A stretch of DNA of 64,000 nt from Furfurilactobacillus rossiae DSM 15814 (GCF_000428925.1 NZ_AUAW01000001.1:62001-126000), one strand, 5' to 3'; shown: positions 25,832-36,545, counted from the first letter of the stretch. A program made the numbers and translations. Notes: a model not told the origin generated them from the letters alone.

Positions 25832-28297
25832 ATGAAACATTACGATGGTCCGGCGTTTCTCCGGCAACATCCAGAAGAATTAACAAGAATAAAACAGCAT
25901 CGGCATCATATCTTACACACGCCTATGGCTACCGAACAGCAAAGTAGCAGTAGCCAGCGCGTAACTGAGGGTCGACAGGAGACGTCTCCTGTCAATGGTA
26001 GTCAAGACAGGACGCCAACCAGTGCGCCAGTTCGTTTTGGTAATGATGAGGTTCAAATAGATCGTGCAACTGCAAGCATGTATGCTTCCCAGCAGGCACG
26101 AGCTCTTGAACAGACAATTCGTCCTCGTCGACGACCTTGGCAACCCAAGCCTAAGTCGGCTGCTCGTGATACGCAGTACGTATCTGCACTTAACAAGCCA
26201 TTTGCGCCAGCGTCCGCAGCATATTCTGCAACCTCTGATAAGACAACCAGCAGTTGGGGTAAAGATGACTGGTCACACAAAACAGAAGATGCATCGACAA
26301 GTTCAGATTTGGCGACAACATCGGCGAAACGTGAACCAAGCAATAGTGCTTCGAGCACTGAGGTAGTTGCCCGTCAGGATTCTGGTCAGTCGTCAAATAG
26401 TGCCGCTTCGGCTCATCCTGCCGTTTCTGAAACATCAGTGCAGGTAACGAATGCGGTAAGCTTGACACAAACTAGCCATCAAGATGACAGTTATGAGGCG
26501 AAAAGTATCCAACATTCGGATAGTTCCGCCGCTCTGCAGGAATCCATCGCAAGTAGTAAGGAGCATTCAGCGCAGAGCATGGCCAATGTTACTTCTCATG
26601 CAACTGACAGTGATATGGTCGCAACAAGTTCACCAGCTGCACGTTCGCAGACGGCCCTTGGTCATGGATTAGCTGATATTTTGAATGAAGAGCAAAATGG
26701 TCAGAAAGACTTGGCTTTGTTTAATCATGATCATGCTGATTCTGATAAGACGATGGATGGGTCGGATCAACGGCCTATTTCAGAGAGCGCTCAAGCGAAG
26801 ACTAGCATGCAGACCGTTGAGCAAACGGTTGCGCCACTTTCTGGTCGGACGTACGCATCTGAAAGTGATAAGGGCTTAATGACCTATCATTTTCCAAGTT
26901 TAGACTTGCTTAAGCCGCCAGTACTGCGTGACGAAGCCAAGTTGGACGCCTGGATTGAGAAACAAATTGATGTGCTAAACAGTACCCTGTCCGCCTTTAA
27001 CGTGGATGGGGAAGTGGTTGATTACACGGTTGGACCAACTGTTACCCAATTTCAAGTCAGTCTTGGCCCTGGGGTTCGGGTAAATAAGATCACTAATTTG
27101 CAAGATGACCTTAAACTTGCACTGGCAGCTAAAGATATTCGAATTGAAGCGCCAATTCCTGGTCAATCGACGGTTGGAATTGAAATCCCTGATTTAAAAT
27201 CTCGACCGGTTATGCTGTCTGAGGTTTTGCGTTCTGACGTGTTCCAGAACAGTTTGTCACCGCTGACAGTTGCGTTGGGGGTTGATTTATTTGGTAAGCC
27301 TCAGGTAACTGATTTGCGAAGCATGCCACATGGGTTAATTGCCGGTGCAACGGGTTCTGGTAAATCCGTGTTCATCAACAGTTTGCTGATGTCAATTATG
27401 TACAAGGCAACACCACAGGAAGTTAAGTTGATTTTAATTGATCCTAAGGCCGTGGAAATGGCACCGTACAACGGTATTCCACATTTATTATCACCAGTAG
27501 TTTCCGAGCCACAAGCAGCTGCTGCCGCTTTGAAGTGGGCTGTTAATGAAATGGAAGAACGTTACCAGAAGCTTGCTGCCGGTGGTGCCCGTAACATTGA
27601 ACAATTTAATGAGAAGGCCGTGGCGAGTGGTCATCCTGAACAGAAGATGCCCTATATCGTGATTATCATTGACGAATTGGCTGACCTGATGATGGTCGCC
27701 GCCTCAGAGGTGCAAGACTACATCGCCAGAATTACTCAAAAGGCGCGTGCTGCTGGATTACACTTACTGGTCGCCACCCAGCGGCCATCCGTGGATGTTG
27801 TTACTGGAACGATTAAAAACAATATTCCGACACGGGTAGCCTTTATGGTATCTAGTCAGGTTGATTCACGAACAATTTTAGATACAGCCGGTGCTGAACG
27901 TTTGCTGGGACGAGGAGATATGCTGTACCTCGGTAATGGCAAGAGTCAACCAATCCGACTACAGGGGACCTTTGTTGATGATGAAATTGACACCGTAACT
28001 GATTTTGTCCGCGAGCAGATGGCGCCACATTATGCCTTCGAACCGAAACAATTGTTAGCAACAGAAATTGCCGCTGAGGATCAAGACGATTTATGGCCCG
28101 ATGTTCTGAGTTACGTTGCGAATGAGAAGACGGTCTCTACTTCCAAACTGCAACGCGTCTTTTCTATTGGTTATAATCGTGCGGCAAATTTGGTTGATCA
28201 ATTAGAAAGTCACAGTTATGTTTCCGCTCAACAAGGTTCTAAACCCCGAGAAGTTTTCCTTACACCGGATAAGTTAAAAAAGAGTGATGAAGATTAG
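25832..28297 (+). CDS. sftA: Soluble FtsK/SpoIIIE-like DNA translocase (SftA type)
   Basis: This 821-residue protein moves along DNA near the septum. It lacks the membrane segments of FtsK/SpoIIIE: residues 1-340 are a hydrophilic, Ser/Gln/Ala/Asp-rich linker. The motor follows, with Walker A GATGSGKS at 505-512, IIIDELADLMM as Walker B, and ATQRPSVDVVTGTIKNN. A C-terminal gamma winged-helix domain (about 750-821; NRAANLVDQLE) would read the DNA polarity sequences. The lack of membrane anchors and the order ytpR-sftA-murC both match Bacillus SftA. Confidence 0.9.
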   Translation: MKHYDGPAFLRQHPEELTRIKQHRHHILHTPMATEQQSSSSQRVTEGRQETSPVNGSQDRTPTSAPVRFGNDEVQIDRATASMYASQQARALEQTIRPRRRPWQPKPKSAARDTQYVSALNKPFAPASAAYSATSDKTTSSWGKDDWSHKTEDASTSSDLATTSAKREPSNSASSTEVVARQDSGQSSNSAASAHPAVSETSVQVTNAVSLTQTSHQDDSYEAKSIQHSDSSAALQESIASSKEHSAQSMANVTSHATDSDMVATSSPAARSQTALGHGLADILNEEQNGQKDLALFNHDHADSDKTMDGSDQRPISESAQAKTSMQTVEQTVAPLSGRTYASESDKGLMTYHFPSLDLLKPPVLRDEAKLDAWIEKQIDVLNSTLSAFNVDGEVVDYTVGPTVTQFQVSLGPGVRVNKITNLQDDLKLALAAKDIRIEAPIPGQSTVGIEIPDLKSRPVMLSEVLRSDVFQNSLSPLTVALGVDLFGKPQVTDLRSMPHGLIAGATGSGKSVFINSLLMSIMYKATPQEVKLILIDPKAVEMAPYNGIPHLLSPVVSEPQAAAAALKWAVNEMEERYQKLAAGGARNIEQFNEKAVASGHPEQKMPYIVIIIDELADLMMVAASEVQDYIARITQKARAAGLHLLVATQRPSVDVVTGTIKNNIPTRVAFMVSSQVDSRTILDTAGAERLLGRGDMLYLGNGKSQPIRLQGTFVDDEIDTVTDFVREQMAPHYAFEPKQLLATEIAAEDQDDLWPDVLSYVANEKTVSTSKLQRVFSIGYNRAANLVDQLESHSYVSAQQGSKPREVFLTPDKLKKSDED

Positions 28298-28401
28298 CTT
28301 AAACCTGTAAAGAACCTTGATTGTTAACGATTAATGTTGTTACATTAGATTTGTTCATTACAAAATATAGATAGTTTGTAATATTAAGGAGCCCATTATT
28401 C

Positions 28402-29736
28402 ATGGATAACACAGACACAACTTATTACTTTGTTGGTATTAAAGGGTCAGGAATGGCCTCGTTGGCATTAATCTTACATGATCGTGGGGACCGTGTTGAA
28501 GGATCTGACATTGAGCAGTACACCTTCACGCAACGACCTTTGGAACAGGCTGGCATTAAGATTTATGGATTTAATCCAGACAATTTGCATGCCGGTTTAA
28601 CCGTTATCGCTGGGAATGCTTTCCCTGATACTCATCCGGAAATTGTTCGTGCCAAAGAATTGGGATTGACCGTGGTTCGCTATCACGAATTTTTAGGTCA
28701 GTTGATGAAGGGTTACACAAGCATTGGGATTGCCGGCGCACACGGTAAGACCAGCACAACTGGTTTACTTTCACATGTTTTGAGTGGCATTGCACCAACC
28801 AGTTATTTGATTGGTGATGGTACAGGTAAAGGCACGCCTAACTCACGTTTCTTTGTCTTTGAAGCTGATGAATACCGTCGTCATTTCTTGGCTTACCACC
28901 CAGATTATGCCATCATGACGAATATTGACTTTGATCACCCAGATTATTACAAGGGCATCGACGATGTTTACAGTGCTTTTGAAACATTTGCTGGCCAAGT
29001 TGGTAAGGCAATCTTCGCATGGGGTGATGATCCTGAATTGCGCAAGCTGACGGCTAAAGTCCCAGTTTATTACTACGGGGTTAATGATACAGATGACATT
29101 CAGGCTCGTAATGTTAAACGCACTACGAAGGGCTCAAACTTTGATGTTTATATCCATGATGAATTTATCGGAAACTTTGAAATTCAACTGTTTGGTGAAC
29201 ACAATGTGCTGAACAGTTTGGCCGTTATCGCCGTTGCTCACTTTGAAAAAGTGGATATGGACGATTTACGTAAGGAATTGCTATCTTTTCAGGGTGTCAA
29301 ACGGCGTTTCTCAGAACGTAAAGTTGCCGATATGACAATCATCGATGATTACGCTCATCATCCGTCAGAAATCAAGGCAACAATCGATGCTGCCCGTCAA
29401 AAGTATCCTGATAAGGAATTAATTGCTGTCTTCCAGCCGCATACGTTTACGCGGACAATCGCGTTGATGGATGATTTTGCCAAGAGTCTTAATTTGGCAG
29501 ATAAAGTTTACCTAACGAATATTTTTGGTTCTGCTCGTGAAAAGACTGGGGATGTCTCCAGTGCTGATTTAGGGGCTAAAATTACCAAGGGTGGCGAAGT
29601 GCTGACGTTGAATAATATGTCGCCTTTACTGGACTATCATGATGCTGTGGCCATCTTTATGGGGGCTGGTGACGTTCAGAAGTATGAACGTGAGTATGAA
29701 ACGCTTCTGAGTAACACGAGCTTGAATAATGGTTAA
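28402..29736 (+). CDS. murC: UDP-N-acetylmuramate--L-alanine ligase
   Basis: This 444-residue enzyme adds the first amino acid of the peptidoglycan stem peptide at the cost of ATP. The N-terminal UDP-binding motif [11 protein letters not shown], the ATP loop GAHGKTST (112-119) and the C-terminal ligase part with [10 protein letters not shown] are all intact. The length is typical. It follows sftA by 104 bases and ends at a clear terminator. Confidence 0.96.
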   Translation: MDNTDTTYYFVGIKGSGMASLALILHDRGDRVEGSDIEQYTFTQRPLEQAGIKIYGFNPDNLHAGLTVIAGNAFPDTHPEIVRAKELGLTVVRYHEFLGQLMKGYTSIGIAGAHGKTSTTGLLSHVLSGIAPTSYLIGDGTGKGTPNSRFFVFEADEYRRHFLAYHPDYAIMTNIDFDHPDYYKGIDDVYSAFETFAGQVGKAIFAWGDDPELRKLTAKVPVYYYGVNDTDDIQARNVKRTTKGSNFDVYIHDEFIGNFEIQLFGEHNVLNSLAVIAVAHFEKVDMDDLRKELLSFQGVKRRFSERKVADMTIIDDYAHHPSEIKATIDAARQKYPDKELIAVFQPHTFTRTIALMDDFAKSLNLADKVYLTNIFGSAREKTGDVSSADLGAKITKGGEVLTLNNMSPLLDYHDAVAIFMGAGDVQKYEREYETLLSNTSLNNG

Positions 29737-29764
29737 TGTTTATTAAATACGATTCTTAGACATA

Positions 29765-29803
29765 AAAATACCGTCGCGAAGTTAAATTCGTAACGGTATT
29801 TTT
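29765..29803. terminator. Terminator between murC and the MFS gene
   Basis: AAAATACCGTCGCGAA (29765-29780) pairs with TTCGTAACGGTATTTT (29787-29802, one mismatch), with T and A runs on the two flanks, so it can serve both converging genes. Confidence 0.85.
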
Positions 29804-29819
29804 GTTTGTCCATGTTTTT

Positions 29820-31016
29820 TTATAGATCCTTGTTGCTAGTTGTTGAGTGACTAAAGTGTAGCAAGATTAATCCTAAGGCTTCAAAAATTGAGATAAGAAT
29901 AATCATTGGATAGGCGGTGTGGGAGCCAAATAAACCGACCAGCGGCGAAGCTACACCACCGACTAATTGGGACAGAGTACCTAAGATTGCTGAGGCTGTG
30001 CCAATGTTTTTAGTTGTGCTTTCCATGGCAATAGCGGTGGTGATAGTGCTATTGAAACCAACTGATGAGACGACAAACCATAAAGCGACCGCAAACAACC
30101 AGAGCTGATTAATTGTTAATGCATTGACGACTAGGATAGCACACCCGATTAGAGGGACTAGGAAGCCAACTTGGGCAATTTGATGCTCGTTAAGAAATTC
30201 AGAAACACGGCCGACAATTTTACTTCCCAGTGCGATTCCTAGACCATTAATGGCGTAGATAATACTGAAAGCAGTTGTGCTTAGATGATAGTCTTGCTGA
30301 AAGATAAACGAAGAATCTGCAATGTATGTAAACAAAGCGCCGTACACAAGTGCTAACAGACTTGCATTGAGCATAAAACGTCCGTTTGAAAAGACGCTCT
30401 TGAAATCGAGCTTTTCAACAGGCCCGCCAATGCTAGTAGCTGTCTCTGGCAGACCGAAGGCACTGGCAATGACGAGCAAAATCCCAACAATTGTTAATGT
30501 CACAAACACTGATTCCCACGGGAAGAAACTTACTAGAACAGCTCCTAAAATGGGGGCGATAACCGGAAAAATTCCGTTGATGGACATTAATGTAGCGTAG
30601 AAAGTGGTTAATCGGTGCCCGGAGAAAAGATCTCTGGCTACCGCCCGCGACAGCACCTGACCAGCTGCACCAGCAAGACCTTGAATGACACGAAGAACTA
30701 GAAAGACCACAATATTATGGACAAAGATAAGTGCTGCCGATGTGAGCGTGAAGACAATCAGCCCAATTAATAAGGGTTTCCGGCGCCCAACACGATCACT
30801 CCAAGGACCAATAATTAACTGACCGACGGCCATTCCAATGAGACAGGCACTGATGCTTGCTTGAACCGCTGCTGAACTGGTATGAAAACTAGCTTGCAGT
30901 TGGGGCAGTGCCGGCAGATACATATCTAGGGATAATGGGCCAAACGCAGATAGCGTGCCCAATAAAAGTGTTAAGAACAGACTGGGTTTTACAGTCTGTT
31001 GTTTTTCGACTGGCAT
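29820..31016 (-). CDS. MFS exporter, Bcr/CflA family
   Basis: This 398-residue transporter has about 12 membrane segments. The typical Bcr/CflA opening, FGPLSLDMYLPALPQL, is followed by the MFS loop motif GPWSDRVGRRKPLL. The family exports drugs (bicyclomycin, chloramphenicol) and some amino acids such as cysteine by proton antiport; the substrate here is unknown. The gene stands alone, converging with murC and divergent from the Bax-inhibitor gene. Confidence 0.9.
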   Translation of the reverse strand: MPVEKQQTVKPSLFLTLLLGTLSAFGPLSLDMYLPALPQLQASFHTSSAAVQASISACLIGMAVGQLIIGPWSDRVGRRKPLLIGLIVFTLTSAALIFVHNIVVFLVLRVIQGLAGAAGQVLSRAVARDLFSGHRLTTFYATLMSINGIFPVIAPILGAVLVSFFPWESVFVTLTIVGILLVIASAFGLPETATSIGGPVEKLDFKSVFSNGRFMLNASLLALVYGALFTYIADSSFIFQQDYHLSTTAFSIIYAINGLGIALGSKIVGRVSEFLNEHQIAQVGFLVPLIGCAILVVNALTINQLWLFAVALWFVVSSVGFNSTITTAIAMESTTKNIGTASAILGTLSQLVGGVASPLVGLFGSHTAYPMIILISIFEALGLILLHFSHSTTSNKDL

Positions 31017-31249
31017 AATGGCTCCTTACACTAAATAGTTTATAAAACGAGGTAGACATAATTTTAAGCGTCTTGTGGTCAAAAAACTAGAGGGGAAGGA
31101 CAGTTATCTATAAGGAATTCTAAAGTTGCGTATTGCACAGGTAAAACGCTTGCGTGTTTGGGTAAATCTGTTAGAATACATCTTGAACATGAATTAGTCA
31201 GTATTTGTCAAACGACAATTAGTTAATGAATAAGAAATGAGGGATTTTT

Positions 31250-31969
31250 GTGAATAACAATGAATATCAACAACCTCGCCGAGAGGTGAACTCACAGGCT
31301 TCTGGTTTATCAGCCTTCATGAGTAAAGTCTTCGGTTACATGGGTGGAGCGGTGCTGATTTCTGCAATCGTTGCCGTGCTTGCCGGCGTTGTTTTCCAAC
31401 AGCAATACTTTAGTTTTATTGCTGCTAACCGCTGGTTCCCAATCGTTCTAGTGGTAGCTGAATTTGGGCTCGTAATTGGTACTAGTTTTAAGGCCAATCG
31501 GAGTGCAGCAGCAGGACTGACAATGTTGTTTGGATTTGCGGCGATCAACGGGTTGATGCTGTCCAGCATTTTCCTACAATACGCGAGTGCGACGATTTTC
31601 TCTGCATTCTTTGCCTCAGCTGCTATCTTTGGTGGAATGGCCTTTTATGGCTCAACGACCCACCGCGATTTGACTAAGATTGGTACGCAAGCAATGTTTG
31701 CACTGATTGGGATTCTTATCGTTAGTTTGATTAATATCTTCTTACGTTCATCCTTTATCAGTTTCATCTTTAGTTTTGTTATCGTGGCTGTCTTTGTTGT
31801 TCTGACCGCTTGGGATACACAACGGATGCGTAAAATTTATGAACAGTACGGCAATCAGATTTCGTTGAGTGGCCTAGCCGTTCAGGGCGCTTTCCAGTTG
31901 TACCTAGATTTCATCAACATTTTCATTTACATCCTGCAGATTTTTGGCTACGGCAGCAACCGCAACTAA
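31250..31969 (+). CDS. Bax inhibitor-1/YccA family membrane protein
   Basis: This 239-residue protein has seven hydrophobic segments and the family signature near its C-terminus, in LTAWDTQRMRKIYE followed by LYLDFINIFIYILQIFG. Bacterial homologues such as YetJ can conduct Ca2+ in a pH-sensitive manner; physiological roles are little known. The start is GTG at 31250, after GAGGGA. It is a single-gene unit ended by a strong terminator. Confidence 0.93.
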   Translation: MNNNEYQQPRREVNSQASGLSAFMSKVFGYMGGAVLISAIVAVLAGVVFQQQYFSFIAANRWFPIVLVVAEFGLVIGTSFKANRSAAAGLTMLFGFAAINGLMLSSIFLQYASATIFSAFFASAAIFGGMAFYGSTTHRDLTKIGTQAMFALIGILIVSLINIFLRSSFISFIFSFVIVAVFVVLTAWDTQRMRKIYEQYGNQISLSGLAVQGAFQLYLDFINIFIYILQIFGYGSNRN

Positions 31970-32049
31970 TTAAACCTGAATGACTAAAATCATGCTATGA
32001 GCAGGGCTTTAATGATTGTGAATAAAATGCTCGAATAAATTGTAACTAG

Positions 32050-32084
32050 AAACCGTGTTGACATTGTTGTCGGCACGGTTTTTT
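32050..32084 (+). terminator. Terminator after the Bax-inhibitor gene
   Basis: AAACCGTG (32050-32057) pairs with CGGCACGGTT, with the extra inner stem TGACA/TGTC, followed by six Ts. Confidence 0.85.
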
Positions 32085-32211
32085 GTTTGTCAGTGTTGCT
32101 TGAACAATTCGAATCTTTTTTCTACAAGGGGACTACGCCTGCAAAGTCAAAATCAGTCGATAATTATCAGCACCGAGCTCACTTAAACATTCAATTACGC
32201 TTCTGCTTCAA

Positions 32212-32242
32212 ATTGGTGCGCGAGCGCTTAATTTGTTAAAAT
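32212..32242 (+). promoter_or_regulatory. Promoter of the polA operon
   Basis: TTGGTG and TAAAAT (32237-32242) are 18 bases apart. This -10 overlaps the first in-frame ATG (32241), which supports the later start for polA. Confidence 0.5.
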
Positions 32243-32276
32243 GGAATCATTAAAATCAAAGAAAGCGACGGCCTTT

Positions 32277-34979
32277 ATGAGCGAACAATTAACGTTATCA
32301 ACAAAGAAAAAACTATTACTGATTGACGGCAACAGTGTGGCCTTTCGTGCCTTCTTTGCACTGCATCAACAGTTGGATCGATTTACTAACCATGATGGCT
32401 TACATACGAACGCCATTTACGCGTTCAAGACGATGTTGGATAAAGTAGTTAAGGCTGTTCAACCGGATAAGGCGTTGGTGGCATTTGACGCGGGTAAAAC
32501 AACTTTTAGGACTGGTAAATTCTCTGACTACAAAGGTGGCCGGTCTAAAACGCCGGAAGAATTGTCAGAGCAAATGCCTTACTTACGAGATCTGTTGACC
32601 GGTTACGGCATCAAGAGTTATGAACTTAAGGATTGGGAGGCCGATGACATCATCGGCACCATGGCTCGTGAAGGCGAAGCGGACGGATATCAAGTGATAA
32701 TCGTAACTGGAGACCGTGATCTGACTCAGTTGGCGACGGACCAAACAACGGTGGCAATCACGCAAAAAGGTGTTAGTGAAATCGAATATTACACACCTGC
32801 TCACGTTCAGGATAAGTATGGCTTAGAACCCAAACAAATTATTGATATGAAAGGACTCACGGGTGACACTTCCGATAATTATCCAGGTGTTACCAAAGTG
32901 GGTGAGAAGACGGCGATTAAGTTACTGACACAGTTTGATTCCGTTGAGGGTGTCTATGAGCATCTAGATGATATTAAACAGAGCAAGATGAAGGATCACT
33001 TGATTGAGGATCATGATCAAGCCTTGATGAGTAAAGACTTGGCGACGATTCGCACCAATGCGCCGTTGGCAATTCATTTGGATGATATCGATTATAACGG
33101 TCCTGATATTGACAAATTAATTGCATTCTATCAACAGATGGACTTTAACAATTTCCAGAAACAGTTACAGAATGCCGGTCTTTCTTTGGATTTAGGTGAC
33201 GATGAAACAAGCACGGCTTTAAAAACTGTCAGTTGGACTGAATTAACCAAAGATAATCTAAACTTGATTGATAATTTTACCGATGAAGTTAGTTTTATTT
33301 TGGAAATGCCTGATGAAAATTATCATCTCAGCGCATTTGCTGGTTTTGTGATGACTGATGGCAAACAAACATTGGTTAGTCGAGAAGTCGATCTGCTTCA
33401 ATCTGCACAGATTAAGAATTTGATGGAAAATGGCAATATTGAAAAGAACGTCTTTAATGCTAAGGCTCAGTATGTAGGTCTACACCGTCTCGGAGTCAAA
33501 CTTGTTGGTGTTGATTTCGATTTGTTACTCGTTTCTTACTTACTAGATACGAATGATAATTCAAATGATTTGGGTAGCTTGGCTCAGCAGCATGGTTACG
33601 ACCAGGTTGAAACAGATGAAGCCGTTTACGGCAAGGGTGCCAAACGGGCGATTCCTGACGATGATGAACAATTCTTCGATCATTTGTCGCGGAAGGCATT
33701 GGCCATTCAAAATCTCCATGAAGAGCTGTTTAAAGAGCTTGATCAAAATGAGCAGCGTGATTTATACGTCAACATTGAGTTGCCGTTAACGTTTGTACTG
33801 GCGGACATGGAAATTGCCGGTGTTTATGTGGATACTGACCAATTGACCAATATGCGAGAAAAGTTCAAGGAACAATTGTCATCGCTGAAACAAACCATTT
33901 ATAACGAAGCTGGAGAAGAGTTTAACATCAATTCGACCAAGCAATTGGGCCAAATTTTGTTTGAAAAAATGAAGTTGCCAGTGATCAAAAAGACTAAGAC
34001 GGGTTATTCAACTTCAGTTGATGTCTTAGAACAACTGGCATCTCAGGCGCCCATTGTGGAGAATATCTTGGCCTACCGTGGCTTGTCTAAGTTGCAATCG
34101 ACCTATATTGAGGGACTGTTAAAAGTCGTCCACAGCCATGATCACAAGGTGCACACGCGCTATTTACAAACTCTAACGCAGACAGGTCGCTTATCTTCAG
34201 TTGACCCGAATTTACAAAACATTCCGATTCAAACCCAGCAAGGACGTGAAATTCGGAAGGCGTTTGTGCCAAGTCATGATGGTTGGGAAATCTTTTCTTC
34301 AGATTATTCACAAGTTGAATTGCGTGTACTAGCTCACATTACGGGGGATGCAAACTTGCAAGAGGCCTTCCGTGAAGACGAAGATATTCATGCGGCAACA
34401 GCTCGCCGAATATTTGGGTTAACTTCTAATGATGAAGTGACACCATTAATGCGGCGGCAGGCCAAGGCAACAAATTTTGGAATTGTTTACGGAATTAGTG
34501 ATTATGGATTATCACAAAATCTGGGAATTTCCCGTCCTCAAGCAAAACAATTTATTGATACTTATTTCCGCGAATATCCCGATGTTAAAAAATATACAGA
34601 AGATGTTGTTGAACAGGCAAAGAAGCAGGGCTACGTGGAGACAATCACGCATCGCCGTAGGTACTTGCCTGATATCAATGCGAAGAGCTTTAACCGCCGT
34701 TCGTTTGCAGCACGGACAGCGATGAATACGCCAATTCAAGGGTCAGCAGCAGATATTATTAAGATTGCTATGATTCAAATGCAGAAGGCCTTAACTGATC
34801 GCGATTTAAAGGCTACTATGTTGCTGCAGATTCATGATGAGCTGGTCTTTGAAGCACCCAAGGAAGAGATTCCGATTCTTGAAAAATTAGTTCCAAGCAT
34901 TATGGATTCAGCTGTTAGTTTGGACATTCCGTTGAAAGTTGAAAGTGCTCACGGATCTACTTGGTATGATGCGAAATAA
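32277..34979 (+). CDS. polA: DNA polymerase I
   Basis: This 900-residue repair and Okazaki-maturation polymerase has an N-terminal 5'-3' exonuclease (about 15-300; LLLIDGNSVAFRAFFAL and GDRDLTQL), a middle domain, and a C-terminal polymerase with the catalytic Asp676 in DYSQVELR and Asp854 in QIHDELVFE. The middle 3'-5' exonuclease domain lacks the expected DxE residues (LEMPDENYH stands there), so proofreading is probably absent, as in Bacillus. The start at 32277 is preferred because an earlier ATG lies in the promoter. It heads a set of DNA-repair and replication genes. Confidence 0.95.
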   Translation: MSEQLTLSTKKKLLLIDGNSVAFRAFFALHQQLDRFTNHDGLHTNAIYAFKTMLDKVVKAVQPDKALVAFDAGKTTFRTGKFSDYKGGRSKTPEELSEQMPYLRDLLTGYGIKSYELKDWEADDIIGTMAREGEADGYQVIIVTGDRDLTQLATDQTTVAITQKGVSEIEYYTPAHVQDKYGLEPKQIIDMKGLTGDTSDNYPGVTKVGEKTAIKLLTQFDSVEGVYEHLDDIKQSKMKDHLIEDHDQALMSKDLATIRTNAPLAIHLDDIDYNGPDIDKLIAFYQQMDFNNFQKQLQNAGLSLDLGDDETSTALKTVSWTELTKDNLNLIDNFTDEVSFILEMPDENYHLSAFAGFVMTDGKQTLVSREVDLLQSAQIKNLMENGNIEKNVFNAKAQYVGLHRLGVKLVGVDFDLLLVSYLLDTNDNSNDLGSLAQQHGYDQVETDEAVYGKGAKRAIPDDDEQFFDHLSRKALAIQNLHEELFKELDQNEQRDLYVNIELPLTFVLADMEIAGVYVDTDQLTNMREKFKEQLSSLKQTIYNEAGEEFNINSTKQLGQILFEKMKLPVIKKTKTGYSTSVDVLEQLASQAPIVENILAYRGLSKLQSTYIEGLLKVVHSHDHKVHTRYLQTLTQTGRLSSVDPNLQNIPIQTQQGREIRKAFVPSHDGWEIFSSDYSQVELRVLAHITGDANLQEAFREDEDIHAATARRIFGLTSNDEVTPLMRRQAKATNFGIVYGISDYGLSQNLGISRPQAKQFIDTYFREYPDVKKYTEDVVEQAKKQGYVETITHRRRYLPDINAKSFNRRSFAARTAMNTPIQGSAADIIKIAMIQMQKALTDRDLKATMLLQIHDELVFEAPKEEIPILEKLVPSIMDSAVSLDIPLKVESAHGSTWYDAK

Positions 34980-35021
34980 CGATTTATCGAAAGCTTGAAT
35001 TTCAAAATGGAGGCATGAATG

Positions 35022-35906
35022 ATGCCAGAATTACCTGAGGTTGAAACGGTGCGTCGTGGGCTAACGCGGATGGTTGTTGGAAAAACGATTACTGGAATTG
35101 ACGTTTATTACCCGAAGATGGTGTTAAACGGGGCCGACGCTTTTGTGACGCTGTTGACTGGACGGACAGTTACCCGAGTCGATCGGCGTGGCAAGTATTT
35201 GTTGTTTCGCTTCGATGGCGGGCTGACGATGGTTTCTCATTTGCGAATGGAAGGCAAATACTTTGGGGCACCAGCTGACATGCCAAGGGATAAACACACC
35301 CATGTTGTTTTTCATTTAAGTGACGGTCAGTTACTGTGTTACAACGATACACGTAAATTTGGGCGCATGATTGTGATCCATACTGGTGATGAAGACACTG
35401 TTGGTGGGCTAAAAACGTTGGGGCCGGAACCAACACCGGAAACCTTAAGTGTGGCGTATTTAGTTGCTAAAATGGCAAAGAGCCGTAAAGCAATCAAGAC
35501 TTGGCTGTTGGATCAAAGCAACATTGCAGGGTTGGGCAATATTTACTGTGATGAAGTGCTATGGTTAAGCAAGATTCATCCGGAACAACCGGCAAATACA
35601 GTGACCATTGCGCAAATCAAACGATTACGGTTGAGTATCTTTGATGAATTGCAATTGGCAATCGAACATCACGGTACGACAGTGTTCACGTATAGTGCGT
35701 TTGGACATGCGGGAGAATTTCAAAATGAACTTCACGCATATGGTCACGGCGGTGAACCTTGTGAACGGTGTGGCACCACAATGGTGAAAATTAAAGTTGG
35801 TGAGCGGGGCACCACTTTTTGTCCCAAGGAACAAAAACTGCGTGTTGTGAAGATAGCTGCTTCTAAGGCACATTCTGCTGCAGCGACTAAGGAGACTTCT
35901 AAGTGA
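35022..35906 (+). CDS. mutM: Formamidopyrimidine-DNA glycosylase with altered zinc finger
   Basis: This 294-residue base-excision enzyme removes 8-oxoguanine. The mature N-terminus would be Pro-Glu-Leu-Pro-Glu, with catalytic Pro1 and Glu2, so the second of two adjacent ATGs (35022), 8 bases after GGAGG, is the start. The H2TH region is present (DQSNIAGLGNIYCDEVLW). In the C-terminal zinc finger Cys247, Cys250 and Cys267 are present, but the fourth ligand position is Glu270 (CPKEQ instead of CP-x-C-Q). The stop overlaps the coaE start by four bases. Confidence 0.94.
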   Translation: MPELPEVETVRRGLTRMVVGKTITGIDVYYPKMVLNGADAFVTLLTGRTVTRVDRRGKYLLFRFDGGLTMVSHLRMEGKYFGAPADMPRDKHTHVVFHLSDGQLLCYNDTRKFGRMIVIHTGDEDTVGGLKTLGPEPTPETLSVAYLVAKMAKSRKAIKTWLLDQSNIAGLGNIYCDEVLWLSKIHPEQPANTVTIAQIKRLRLSIFDELQLAIEHHGTTVFTYSAFGHAGEFQNELHAYGHGGEPCERCGTTMVKIKVGERGTTFCPKEQKLRVVKIAASKAHSAAATKETSK

Positions 35907-36508
35907 CAACGGTGATTGGACTAACTGGCGGTATCGCCAGTGGCAAATCAACAGTTTCTAAAATGTTTGCAACGGCAGGCATACCAATTATTGATGCGGA
36001 TAAAATCGCTCACGAGGTGGTGGCGCCTAACACAACCGTTCTGGCAGATATCGTGAGTGTGTTTGGCGGTACTGTTTTGACAGCAACGGGTCAGTTAGAT
36101 CGTCACAAATTAGGCAACCTAGTCTTTAATGATGACGACAAGTTAGCTGAGCTTAATGCAATTGTTCAACCCGTTATTAGAAAAGTAATTCGGTCACGAA
36201 TTGATCGTTTTAGGAATCGAAACACGCCCGTTGTTGTCTTGGATGCGCCATTGTTCCTAGAACAACACTATGAAAAGGACGTTGACCTGATTGTGGTGGT
36301 CAGTGTTCCACTTAAGATTCAACAGGCTCGGTTGATGGCACGTAATAACTTGTCGTTAGCAGAGGCGAATGAACGAATTGAAAGTCAATTATCCTTGGCT
36401 AACAAAGTTGCCAAGGCAGATGTGGTCATCGATAATTCCCAACAACTTGAAGAAACCCGTCTACAAGTGGTAAACTTGCTTGACAAAGTCCGTCAGACTG
36501 CGGATTAA
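35903..36508 (+). CDS. coaE: Dephospho-CoA kinase
   Basis: This 201-residue enzyme phosphorylates dephospho-CoA in the last step of CoA synthesis. Walker A is GLTGGIASGKST near the N-terminus, followed by the family motif IIDADKIAHEVV and a DAPLFLE segment. The start is GTG at 35903, which overlaps the mutM stop (GTGA) and is preceded by AAGGAGA. Synteny with mutM and nrdR is as in Bacillus. Confidence 0.95.
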   Translation: MTTVIGLTGGIASGKSTVSKMFATAGIPIIDADKIAHEVVAPNTTVLADIVSVFGGTVLTATGQLDRHKLGNLVFNDDDKLAELNAIVQPVIRKVIRSRIDRFRNRNTPVVVLDAPLFLEQHYEKDVDLIVVVSVPLKIQQARLMARNNLSLAEANERIESQLSLANKVAKADVVIDNSQQLEETRLQVVNLLDKVRQTAD

Positions 36509-36545
36509 AACGATTTAGTATTGATTAAAGGAGCACAGACAGACT

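Noticed and set aside
25832-28297. FtsK gene truncated at its 5' end because no membrane segments are present
   Set aside because: The N-terminal linker is in frame from a proper start, and the order ytpR-sftA-murC identifies the naturally soluble SftA type.
32241-32276. ATG at 32241 as the polA start
   Set aside because: It overlaps the likely -10 element, so the message would begin after it.
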